The notes beneath the pieces were generated by a model, which worked only from the letters and a program-made list of their open reading frames with translations, made no database searches and had not been told where the DNA came from. DNA of 64,000 bases, taken from NCBI GenBank assembly GCA_012934845.2, contig WNNJ02002872.1:86581-150580 (forward strand), read 5' to 3'. Origin of the DNA: Pomphorhynchus laevis (lineage: Eukaryota > Acanthocephala > Palaeacanthocephala > Echinorhynchida > Pomphorhynchidae). How positions within the stretch are numbered: the stretch's first letter is position 1; each line of letters starts with the position of its first letter. A program made the position numbers and the translations under genes. Positions 36,150 to 47,400 of this stretch are shown here, piece by piece.

Positions 36150-36790
36150 CATAAAATTTTTCCGCTAATGATTTTAAATATATTTTTTATATTATTGTGT
36201 TGATTTATAAATTTAACTATTTTCTGTGTCATGGTATTTTTATAGTAACCTAGTTTAAAATATGCATCGATTATATTATTTTAATGATTTTGAAGAAAGC
36301 CAATATCATTACAAATTGTTGCAGAACTGCTCATGAGCAGAAATGCTCATGAGCAGAAATGCTCATGCAAAAATATGTTTTTTGTAAATTTAAATATGTC
36401 ATCTTTACGATATAAATTAATAGTAGTTTTAGTTAATGTTAATTTAATGTTCGTATCTAGATATACACCTTCTTTATCATTAATATTGGTTTTGTTAAGA
36501 ATAAGGCTTTCTGGATAAATTTGTTCACTAATTGAATAAAAATTATTAGAATTAAATACACATGTATCATCAATGTATCGAAACATATATTTCATATATT
36601 TATATTGTTTAGATTTAGTTTTTACACAGTTATGAACAAATTCATATTCTATAAAGCTTAAAAATAAGTCAGCTATAATTGGGCTACTATTACCACCCAT
36701 TAGAACACCTTTTACTTGTCTAAATATAGATGTCCCTACTTTTAAATAATTTTGATTTATCAAAATATTTAAGGATTCTATTAATTCAAT
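36150..36790 (-). mobile_element. Naiad-type element, RT C-terminus (right arm)
   Basis: The ORF 36347-36763 (138 codons) reads [49 protein letters not shown] and [20 protein letters not shown]. It is the twin of 9170-9598, without the two-base loss. The duplicated GAGCAGAAATGCTCAT also occurs here, so that change predates the arm duplication. Confidence 0.85.
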
Positions 36791-39136
36791 TAATTAACCG
36801 GATCTATTAATAGGATTCTATTAGTTCAATCCATGCATTCACTTGATGGTTATATTTTTGTTAGATGGCCGTTATAGTTGTATATCTATTTAAATAATAG
36901 AATAATTTTTTATTATAGCCTAGATATTAAAAAAATCTTTATATTAAAAATTATATATTAACATTTATTTACCAATATTTATATAATTACAACATCACTA
37001 AACGGAAATTTTAAATGCTTGTATTTTATATTTTAAATTTGTTTATTTAATGTGGCTCGCAAATAAATACTATTTGCTTAGAATTAAAGAAATGCAAACA
37101 CAATATTAATTCGACAATTTTGTGTTCTGAATTCAAGATATATCTTAATATAAATTCATGTTGACACAATAACTATAAAACTCTATGATATATACATTTT
37201 TCCTTTTTATGTGAAATGTTATCATAAAAATGGAAAATTTATAAGTGTTCAAGTTAATTAAAATTACATTGAAAATGGTTTGGCTTAGAAACCGAAATAT
37301 TGGTTTTAACAATAATGTTCTGTCGGCCGATGCATTTTCTTCTTTCAACAATAATGTGGACCGACATCCTGGACTCTCCTTCAAATTTACAAAAATAATA
37401 ATTTCCACATTAAAGTATGTATTCACCAAATACGTGACTTAGTCAAGAAGTTAAACAATTTTAATAAACACGAAAAAATACATTTAAATTTCATGTAAAA
37501 TAAGGTATTTAAAAAAATCAATATTTTAAATAAAATGCTTTTATAGAATTATACGCATATTTTATATTTATCTTACAATTACTATTAAACAGAACATTTC
37601 TTGCAAGTTTCTATTAATAAAAACACTTTCACGACTTGGCCTTTAAACAAAATCACAAGAGACCTTGTTTATTTAATTAACAAAACTATTAGGTTACTTT
37701 ATTCATTGTTGATTTTATTTAGCATAGTAGATGGCAAGTGTCCCACCCTCTTTAACATAACTAATTGCGTTCAACGTAATTTCACGCTTTATTGTATAAC
37801 ACAATTTAATCGACTATCAAAACAAAATAAACACGAATATTTGTAAGTGTTTTAAGTTACTTATACTGCTCCTATTCTGGTTTCACAGTGGATTACGCAT
37901 ATCGCTTTGTCCGATGCTTTTACAATTACGTTGTCCTGTTCAATTATCGATAAAGCATTTATTATCATTGTTTGTTCAAAATAAACCATTTAATCTGGCG
38001 TGAAATATAGTGTCTGTATTATATACTTGCTGTAAAGTTGTAAAATGTTTACATCTAATGTTCGATACCTACAAGGAAAATTTGTTAAATTATAGAGTTT
38101 ACGTTTCTAGGAAAAATACCTAATTACAATTGACTATACTCTTATAATTAAAATATGGTCATAAAATACAACTTCTTTACATGATGATTAAAATATTTAT
38201 GTGACTTTTGAAAATGTGACCAAAAAATATAATCATTGTTTAATTAATTAGAATTCAATAAGCCTGCTTAATTTTACATATTCTTACATATCATTATATT
38301 TTTAGAAAATAATTTAGCAATTTAATCGATTGGGAAGCATACTGTATATGCAGCTAATTTTAATGTCGAAATAAAATAAGAATGGATTATTAAAGTTCTA
38401 CTTTACAGATATATATTTTCGAGCCATGTGGATAAAGTTGTTAACAGAAGAAAAATGAATTAAAGCATTAATGTTTTGATCTTAACAATTCATGTTAAAC
38501 GTTGATAATTAATCATTCACATAAGAAGAAATCTTAAATATCAATACGTAAATTTATAAAATAAATAATCTTTACTGTATTCGTTCAAATCTATAAATTA
38601 TAGTAACGTATTTAATATAAGCGCATAATCATATATGCATAGGACTGAATACTCGATGCATAATATAAATTATTATAGGATAATTTAAATAACTAAAACT
38701 AAATCAATAAGCTGATATTATCGAATTCTTATAGATTAGGTTATTGTTTAATTTGCAAATAAAAATATTTTTTGCGAAATGTTTCATTCAATATTGAAGC
38801 ATCTTTCACTGTTCCTTTATTTTTGCTTCCAATTGTTAAAATTCACATGCTGAATAGGTAGAATACGGTATAGGATAAACAATCCGACTCCAACAAAAAT
38901 TAAATTCATAATTTAAATGCCTGAACGTCCTCAATTTCAAATCGCCTCACTCATCTTCCTCTTAGAGAAGTGAAGAGGATTTAAATGAGACAAACCCCAT
39001 TATATCCATCTTGATCTTACCGTCTTGTAATCCTAGCTTAATGCTCACTTAGATCAGCCATCCTGCAAAATTTATGATATCATGTTCCACTGATCTAGTC
39101 ATAAGTTCTCATTAGCATAAGTCATGTTATATAGTA

Positions 39137-39405
39137 TAGTTTTATTATCTGATTCAACCTTTATTCTCTTTTAATCCATTACAGTACAATGACTTGTAAT
39201 AATTGTTTCTAAACTTAACTCACTACGTTCATATGTTGTGTTTACATTTAAATCATTAGAATTAACTTCTTTCATTAGTATATCATAATAAAGCTTTTTG
39301 CATATGAAGACAAAGTTATTACTAGCTTTATCCATAGTTGTTATTATATAGTTATGCTTTAATTAAGTAAGTTCTGTATACATATCTTTATTAATTTGAT
39401 CTTTC
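39137..39405 (-). mobile_element. Naiad-type element, RT N-terminal fragment (right arm)
   Basis: The reverse complement of the DKASNNFVFICKKLYYD region, twin of 238-508 and 6541-6800, with the same break after DNKT. Confidence 0.75.
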
Positions 39406-39554
39406 ATTTTGTCTTTTGAGTTAGAAAATCAACGACTTTCCTAAGTCTTTGCAAAGACTATACGCAAATCTCCATTCGCGTCTATCAGCTTTTGATAAAC
39501 AGTCAAAGAAAATAGATCGCCTATCTTAGTCTCCACGTCCGATATTGTTAATAT

Positions 39555-39790
39555 TTACGTCTTTGGACGAATAATTTTCAAAAATACCCATTTACATGTT
39601 CTAAAGATTTGCGGCCTCTTTACATTAAAAATTGTCTCATCTACATTTACGGTAAAGTGTTTGCTCGTAAAATAAACGATCATTTGGTTAGGCGCTACAA
39701 CGACAACGTTGATGCGTGACAGTTCTACCCAATTACAGGTGTGTCTCAAGGCTACACTCTTTCTCCTATCTTGTCCTTGACTGATTTAAT
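39555..39790. mobile_element. Possible LINE RT scraps
   Basis: Minus strand 39555-39749 reads SRINVVVVAPNQMIVYFTSK, NVDETIFNVK and FRTCKW, reminiscent of the RT thumb region of jockey-like LINEs. Plus strand near 39734-39775 reads TGVSQGYTLSPILS, like RT motif B. They point opposite ways, so these are at best stacked fragments. Confidence 0.3.
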
Positions 39791-39799
39791 TATTCTTTT

Positions 39800-40235
39800 T
39801 AGCAATCAAAAATACGCGTCGAGATCTTGTACTTACAAATTGCCAATTTGCATAAAAATATATTAACTTGATGTCAGCGTGATAGTATTCTCGTCGGATC
39901 CTTGAAGACTTAAATTCAGTGCTTTCAATTTGACAAATTCGATAAAATGGGTATTTAACTGAATGACACTGTGGTTTACTTAGAGAAAGCTTTTATTGGA
40001 CAAGGATTTGTTTCAAACCAAACAAAACGGGCGGCCACCAGCATCACACTCTTAACGTATAAAACCAAATTCGATAGAGTGTTCTTGGTACATTCGCTTG
40101 GTTCCTCTATTTTCTTTATGTCAAATTTTTTGAGCTATCAGATTTTGTTAAATAACTATCTATAGTTGAATTTTGAAATTTAAGAAATTTGATGTAATTA
40201 AATCATTAATTTCTTTTTAAGTAGTTGATAATGAT
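39800..40235. other. Spacer without recognised feature
   Basis: Mixed-composition sequence between the right arm and the palindromic element. A 64-codon ORF at 39971 has no motif. Confidence 0.4.
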
Positions 40236-40239
40236 TCAT

Positions 40240-40440
40240 TATTGATAAAGAATTAATGAAACTGGATCAAAGTAAGGAGGACTTTTTTTGATATTTAGCT
40301 AACTTCTGTTAGCATCTTCAGAAAATTACAATTCTTTAATTGTAATGAATTGTAATTTTCTGAAGATGTCTACAGAAATTAGCTAAATATCAAAAAAATC
40401 CTCTTTTCGTTGATCCAGCTCCAATAATTAATCGACTTCT
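40240..40440. repeat. Long palindromic element with hammerhead-like arms, copy 1
   Basis: Two ~95-bp arms face each other. The left reads CTGGATCAAAG, GATATTTAGCTAACTTCTG and CATCTTCAGAAAATTACAAT; the right is its complement with about a dozen changes. Each arm contains a CTGAAGA core followed by a small hairpin and TAAATATC. In the minus-strand arm the hairpin is CTAAC-AGAA-GTTAG. CTGANGA is an allowed hammerhead core, but TAAA replaces GAAA. The same family is at 45415-45620. Confidence 0.6.
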
Positions 40441-40840
40441 TTCTTACTCAGTACATAAATTTTACGTAAAAAAGCAAACTGATTCTGAACGAAATGAATG
40501 AAGCGTTTAGTTTATAGAGTTATTTGAGAATAACGGGGGAAACTTATGCAATACCCATAAAAACTTATAAATATAAGTTCACTATTTGTTTTATAGTGAG
40601 CATAAGTTAAAAAGATTTTTTTACATTGTTAGCCGTAAAAATAAGCGTGCAAAATAATTTAATCAAAGCTAACTTTGACAAAGTTCAAAAGCCCTAGCAA
40701 ATAAAAAACATGTAAAAGATTATTCAATATTTCAATGGCAGCTGCCATCATTATCATCAAGAAAAACAGCTGTAACATTTATTCCTGATGAAATTCAAGT
40801 AAATGGGTAACTTTAATATCTTCAATAAGCATATATATAT

Positions 40841-40877
40841 TTATGGAGGCTATAGATATATAGCCTCTACAAATATA
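40841..40877. repeat. Small hairpin
   Basis: GAGGCTAT and ATAGCCTC flank four bases, with TATATA on both sides. The role is unknown. Confidence 0.4.
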
Positions 40878-40970
40878 TAGCCTAATGAAAAAGTTATTTA
40901 ATATATGGCTATTGATAAAAAATATGTAGATACAAGTTTATCGAAAAATGAAAGATGAAAACATGCAAGT

Positions 40971-40976
40971 TTTATT
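40971..40976 (-). terminator. Candidate DCTN4 polyadenylation signal
   Basis: AATAAA on the minus strand about 235 bases beyond the DCTN4 stop. Positional support only. Confidence 0.3.
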
Positions 40977-41209
40977 TTTAAATCCTCACATGTTGAACCT
41001 GCATAGAAGGAAACATAATTTCAAATAAAAATTCAAATTACGAGTAATTAAATTCTTTATAAAAATGAAACGTTTAATTTCAGAAAGTGTTAACATTAGA
41101 GCGTAATAGTTTCCCTGTTGCTCCTTAAAAATCGTTTATCTAAAATAGTCGATAAACTGCAAATTGATCAAACGTTTTAAAAACACATTCTTGATACCGT
41201 TAACTTTAA

Positions 41210-41440
41210 TTATTTGGTAAGCATTGTCGGTTGATGATAATACCATTTAAATAGATCACATACTCCCGGAACCTCGCTGTCGGCAATATTTGGCTTTTCA
41301 GAAATTTGAAATCTGACAGTTTGAGATACTTGTGCCATGGGCAGGTTATCGCATATAGGCTTTGGTAGAATTATCTTGTTCTGATTCTTAGTGATATCGA
41401 CAAATTTGGTGCAATTGTAATTGATATCAAACGTAAACCT
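41210..41440 (-). CDS. DCTN4: DCTN4 last exon
   Basis: After acceptor AATTAG the exon reads RFTFDINYNCTKFVDITK to VSQTVRFQISEKPNI and a longer tail CDLFKWYYHQ before TAA: 76 codons. The preceding exon ends in phase 0. The tail after QIS is longer than the human end. Confidence 0.75.
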   Translation of the reverse strand, partial: RFTFDINYNCTKFVDITKNQNKIILPKPICDNLPMAQVSQTVRFQISEKPNIADSEVPGVCDLFKWYYHQPTMLTK

Positions 41441-44400
41441 CTAATTAAAAATATAATAATTTACATGTAAATTAAAAAAATGTAAATGATAATTAAATTT
41501 TATATAATTAAATTATAGAAAATCTAAAAACAATTATTAATTTTATTATTTAATTATTAAATTTTGATTTAGCATTATTATGTTTTGTTTAGTTTATAAT
41601 TATATTAAATACGTAGACTCAGTTAGTTGATTTAATATATTCGAATCAGATTAGCTAACTAAGTCTGCGTATTTCATTTATTTAAAATTATACATTTATT
41701 TCATTTATTTGTTCTACTGACATGTTATTATTGACCTGTGGACTTTGTTTTCCCGGTAATATGACCTCTGTCAAAAATACTGAAACTATGTATTATTGGT
41801 TACGACTTTACTATTATTTTTTCTTATTTTCAAACAAGTTTGATGAATTATTAATTCTTAAAAAAGGGAGAAGTTTGCATCCCAAGGTGTTTACACTTTA
41901 AAATGTAAACTGCTTCACGTGATCACGTTTAAGAGACCAGGTAATGGCCAATAGCTAGGTCGCGTAGCGCGTGGAGTGAAGGTGGTAGATCTTTATAGAT
42001 CTTGTTCCAGCCTGCAACCGCCTTAAGCAGGGCAGCCCCCTGTCAGATGATGCTAGATGGCCCGTTGTAAGTTTAGTCTGAATCAACTAAACTAGGTGGC
42101 GACACCGAAAAAGCAACGTTAAAAATTATGACTTAAAAGTTACATGTACTCAACAATATTGGAAAAATACGTAAGTACTAATGATTTCAATTTTAGATCT
42201 TTTAAATGTAACAGAAAAAAATTGTATAGTTTGTGATGTTATAAATAATAATAATTGTATCGTAAGTAATACGACAAACAAATGTTTTCATTAAATATTA
42301 ATAATAATTGTAACTGCAATACCGCAGGTGTAGTGTATCTTATACAATGTACATGTGGATTGCAATATATAGGAAAAACATATCAAATGTTAAAAACTAG
42401 GTTTAGGCAACACATATATAATATACAGCATAATAGTCAAACTATATTTCATAAACATATGAGATTAATAGGACATGATATTAAAAACTGTAAATTATTT
42501 ATTTTAGAACATATTATCGAAGAAAACACATCAATATTAAATCAAAAACTATTAGAAAAAGAAGATTTTTGGATTAAAACGCTTAATTCCATGTACCCAT
42601 TAGGATTGAATGACGTGGTACAAGAATTGGCAGAAGTAGTATAATACATAATAAACAACTATATTATAATAATCCGGTTAAACGCAAACCAAGAAGTCAT
42701 GGTGATAAAAGGAATAAGAAAAATAGAGTTAAAAATATTAAAAAAGATATGTATATAAATGAACGATTAGAAATATTAAAACAACTTTTAAGTGATAATA
42801 AGCTAAAAGATCTTTATGTAAATATAAGAAATTTTTCTAAATATATCATATGTTCAATAAATCAAAAATTAATTAACGACTATGATAGTCTAAGTTGTAT
42901 AATAGACAGTTATTGTAATACAAAATACTATAATCGTACAATAAATGTTAATAATAACAATAGAAAATATACATTAACCATAAACTTCATTAATAAATGT
43001 ATAGATAACATAAATATAGCCGGACTTTTAAATAATTCTAAAAGTAAAGAAATAATAGGGTCAGATTTAAGTAAATATATTCCTAAAATAAGGTATAAAC
43101 TCCTACCACCATTAGGACGAAAAATTTGTAATTATAATAACGAATTAAAATCAATATGTAACGATAATATTAAAAACATAATGGAAACAGAATGCAATTG
43201 TAAAAGTCTTAGTTTTGATAAAATAAATGAACATATATGTACCCATAATCTAGAATTAATTGAAAATTGTGAATTAAGAAAGCTGCTATCAAAAGGGTAT
43301 AAATATAGATTAAATAATAACAACGACAAAAATAAAATTTACAATTCGTTATATAATAACTAAATGATTACTTTAGTAAGCTGATTAATAGTGAAAGCTC
43401 GAATATATCTAAGATAAAAATTTGGAAAGATTATATATTTGATAAAATTAAAAATAAAATGAAAATAACAAACAATTATAAAAGAAAGATAAAATTAATA
43501 AAGATATGTATAAAGAACTTACTAAATTAAAGGATAACTATATAATAACAACTATTGATAAAGCTAGTAATAACTTTGTCTTCATATGCAAAAAGCTTTA
43601 TTATGATATACTAGTGAAAGAGGTTAATTCAAATGATTTAAATGTAAATCCAACATATAAACGTAGTGAGTTGAGTTTAGAAACAATTATTACAAGTCAC
43701 TGTTCTATAATGGATAAAAAGGGTATAAAGGTTGAATTAGATAATAAAACTATACCTATATTATATTGGAATCCAAAATTACAAAAATCCAATAAAACCT
43801 AGGTTCATATGTAGTGCGTTTAAATGTACATTAAAACCACTTTCTGTCTATATGAATAAAATACTTAAAGTAATTAAAGCACACTTAAAAAATATTGCAA
43901 GGTAATCGAAATTAATACTGGTATAAAACACTATTTCAGTATTAATTCTACAAAAGAATTTTAAGAACACAAAAGGAATAAATTTTCAGAATATAAATAC
44001 GTACGATTTTAGTACTCTTTATACAAATCTAGATTTAGTAGATATTAAAGAAGCGTTAGTAAAATTAATTAATCTTATATTCGGAAAAAGATATACATAT
44101 ATATGTTATAATAATTATAACGCCTATCTAACAAAAATTAAACCATCAAATAAATATAAATATATGGATAAAATTGAATTAATAGAATCCTTAAATATTT
44201 TGATAAATCAAAATTATTTAAAAGTAGGGACATCTATATTTAGACAAGTAAAAGGTGTTCCAATGGGTGGTAATAGTAGCCCAATTATAGCTGACTTGTT
44301 TTTAAGCTTTATAAAATATGAATTTGTTCATAACTGTGTAAAAACTAAATCTAAACAATATAAATATATGAAATATATATTTCGATACATTGATGATATA

Positions 44401-47400
44401 TGTGTATTTAATTCTAATAATTTTTATTCAATTAGTAAGCACATTTATCCAGAAAGCCTTATTCTTAACAAAACCAATATTAATGATAAAGAAGGTGTAT
44501 ATCTAGATATGAACATTAATTAACATTAACTAAAACTACTATTAATTTATATCGTAAAGATGACATATTTAAATTTACAAGAAACATTTTTGCATGAGCA
44601 TTCATGCATACCATATAATATAACATATAAAACAATAAATATTGAAATTTTAAGAATTAAAACAATTTGTAACGATATTTGTTTTCTTTAAAATCATTTA
44701 AATAATTTAATAGATACATATTTTAAACTAGGTTACTATAAAAATAACATCAAGCAGAAAATAGTAAAATATATAATCAACACAATAATATAAAGAATAA
44801 ATTTAAACTCTTAAGTGGCAAATTTTTATGGATGGATAATAAATAATATACTTTGTATTAGAATAAGATACTAGATAGTTATTTCAGAGGAAATACATCA
44901 TTAGCATGTATTTGGCCCCGCTGCTATGTTGGGTAGAGGAGTTAGAGGCCGAAACCTGATAGCATAGCAGTTCCTCCTGATGACCTCTAATTCTTATTCT
45001 GATACAACGTATGTTATTTATTAGTCAATTCATAAAAATGACGTTTATTTTAAATTTCATTTTTTAACTTGATTTAAATTATAGAAAATCTAAAAAACAA
45101 TTATTAATTTTATTATTTAATTATTAAATTTTGATTTAGCATTATTATGTTTTGTTTATTTTATAATTATATTAAATACGTAGACTCAGTTAGCTGATTT
45201 AATTAATGTGAATTGGCTTTATTTATATTTCATTGACAGTTTCGTATATAATTGAATATTGTAAATATCTGTATTTAGCGAGAACACTTACAATTTATAC
45301 TACAATGTGGTTCTTATTTCTTTTTATCTGATAAATATAGACCGCCTATTGACGCATTCATTTCTTTAAAATTTAAAATTCACAAAATGATTTTAAATAG
45401 TTGATAATGATCTATTATTGATAAAGAATTATTGGAGCTGGATAAAAGAAAGGATTAAAATTTTATTTGATAGTTCGCTAACTTTTGTTAGCATTTTTAG
45501 AAAATTAAATAATTTACATAAAAGATTAAATAATTTTCTGGGAATGTTACCAGAAGTTAGCGAAATATCAAATAAAATTTTAATCCGTTCTTTGATTTAG
45601 CTTTAATAATTTTTTATCATATAATTGTAAACATTGAATTACACTGAAATTTAGATCAAATTAATAAAATCTGTTGCATGTATTAGTGAAGATGCATTTG
45701 TTAAAGCAATTGACTTTTTCTGTGATACTTATGAACACATTTCCTTCATCGTTCAAGATAGGTATTTTTCTGTACCATTCAGAATTTAAAAATACTTTAT
45801 ATGTGATAATATTTGTATTATACATGATTTCGATGAAATTTCAGAAATTTACTTATCTTCAGGTAATTTTCTGCCTATAAAAATGTCTTTAAAAATCTAT
45901 AATTTTTGAGTATATACATATACTCAGCTAACTGAATTTATTCATATAGACTTTATAACAATTAATAATATCATATTAAGAAAACATTTTTAAACAATAA
46001 ATTATTTATTATTAATTATTTATTAATTAATTATTTAAACAATAAATAATTATAAATAATAAATAGTTGTTATAAGATTTTATATAATTTAAATCAAGTT
46101 AAAATAAAAAATTGAAATTTAAAATAAAAGTCAATTTTTATGAATTGACTAATAAATAACAGACGATGTATTATTAAATGACAAAGAATATTCTTCAACT
46201 TTATTAATTATTACTATTGGTAAATAATATGAAATCGCTTTTATAACATTAAAACGCTTAAATTACGCGTAAGTTAAAAGTAGTTTATATGTTTTTTATT
46301 CGAATCTATTTTTAAACCAAGAAGAATCAAATCAGCTAACTGAGTCTACGTATTTAATATAATTATAAAATAAACAAAACATAATAATGCTAAATCAAAA
46401 TTTAATAATTAAATAATAAAATAAATAATTGTTTTAAGATTTTATATAATTTAAATCAAGTTAAAATAAAAAATTGAAATTTAAAATAAACGTCATTTTT
46501 ATGAATTGACTAATAAATAACAGACGATGTATCAGAATAAGGATTAGAGGTCATCAGGAGGAACTGCTATGTAATCAGGTTTGTAATGAGGTGATCTTTA
46601 GAAAATTACAAATTGTAATTTTTTGAAAATGATTTTTTTATGATTTCGATGAAATGTCAAAAAGTTTATCACACAGTAAAACTCTAAAAGCAGTCGGTAA
46701 AATGATTGTCAGCTAACTGAAGAAAGACTTTAAAGTGGAATGCCGCTATGGGATCAGCAGTTTATGGTATGCACAATATAAAAATGTAATTTTTATATTA
46801 TATTTAAATATAAATATAAATTATATTTCAATATAATTTATAAATATATGTAAATTCTAAAGAGCAACCCAATATACGTAATAATTGTTATTGCATACAA
46901 TATTTCGCTCACCCATTGATTATCGATATCATTGTGCTTAATCAGCTCAAATTTAAGAGAAATCGTATTATTTTTCCTTTGGACAAAATCAGGTAGTTTG
47001 TTGTCGTCTAATGACATATTCGACAGCGCTTGGGCATGCGAAGCATATTCGGAAGACGGTAGAATGTAAAAGTCATCAATTGGGAGAATAATCTAAGCAA
47101 TAAACATTTTAAATTCCAAAATAAATAAAATATTTAATATAAAATAATAAACAATTATATCAAATGCAGTGCGTGACTGCAAAAAAATGTTAAAATTTAA
47201 GTATCTAAAACGTTTAGTGAATTAATCATATAATTTAAGTAACTTAAGGATATTTTAAAATAGGATCGTTCTTGCCGGAATTGCTCTGAGTTAGTTTCAG
47301 TGATGACTATCATTAGCCTTAAAAATCACTTTATTGTACATTGAGTAAAATACAATAACTCAAAGTACAATATCGGACAATTTAAAAAGAAATATTTGAG

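Larger units (their letters stand above)
34363..39690 (-). repeat. Right arm of the ~5 kb inverted repeat
   Basis: The reverse complement matches 6541-11643, and its outer end also matches 1-237. It holds the same items in opposite order: Naiad RT end (36150-36790), the two anonymous blocks (37145-37442, 37601-37846) and the Naiad RT N-terminal fragment (39137-39405). It is the more complete arm: it joins the 1-237-type sequence directly to the Naiad fragment, and its Naiad frame is intact. Confidence 0.9.
42135..45210 (+). mobile_element. Naiad-type Penelope-like element, near full length
   Basis: Order on the plus strand: Cys-rich leader (NCIVCDVI), GIY-YIG endonuclease (42282-42644), basic linker (42655-42745), linker domain with CxC motif (42749-43363), RT (43380-44690), and 3' UTR with structured block and terminal ACGTAGACTCAGTTAGCTGA. 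An endonuclease placed before the RT with a CxC linker is the defining plan of the Naiad/Chlamys clade. Several frame changes (near 42290, 42630, 43365, 43800, 43960 and 44520) make it inactive. It lies inside the last intron of DCTN4, opposite in direction to that gene. Confidence 0.88.

Noticed and set aside
44945-44990. Hammerhead ribozyme in the Naiad tail (GAAA and CTGATGA flanked by a 10-bp helix)
   Set aside because: The two core motifs are in permuted order and only 22 bases separate them, leaving no room for stems I and III. Other copies have TTGATTA or CTGATAA. I kept the pairing as a finding but not the ribozyme.
45418-45600. A 60-codon ORF
   Set aside because: It runs through a palindromic element and is a by-product of the inverted arms.
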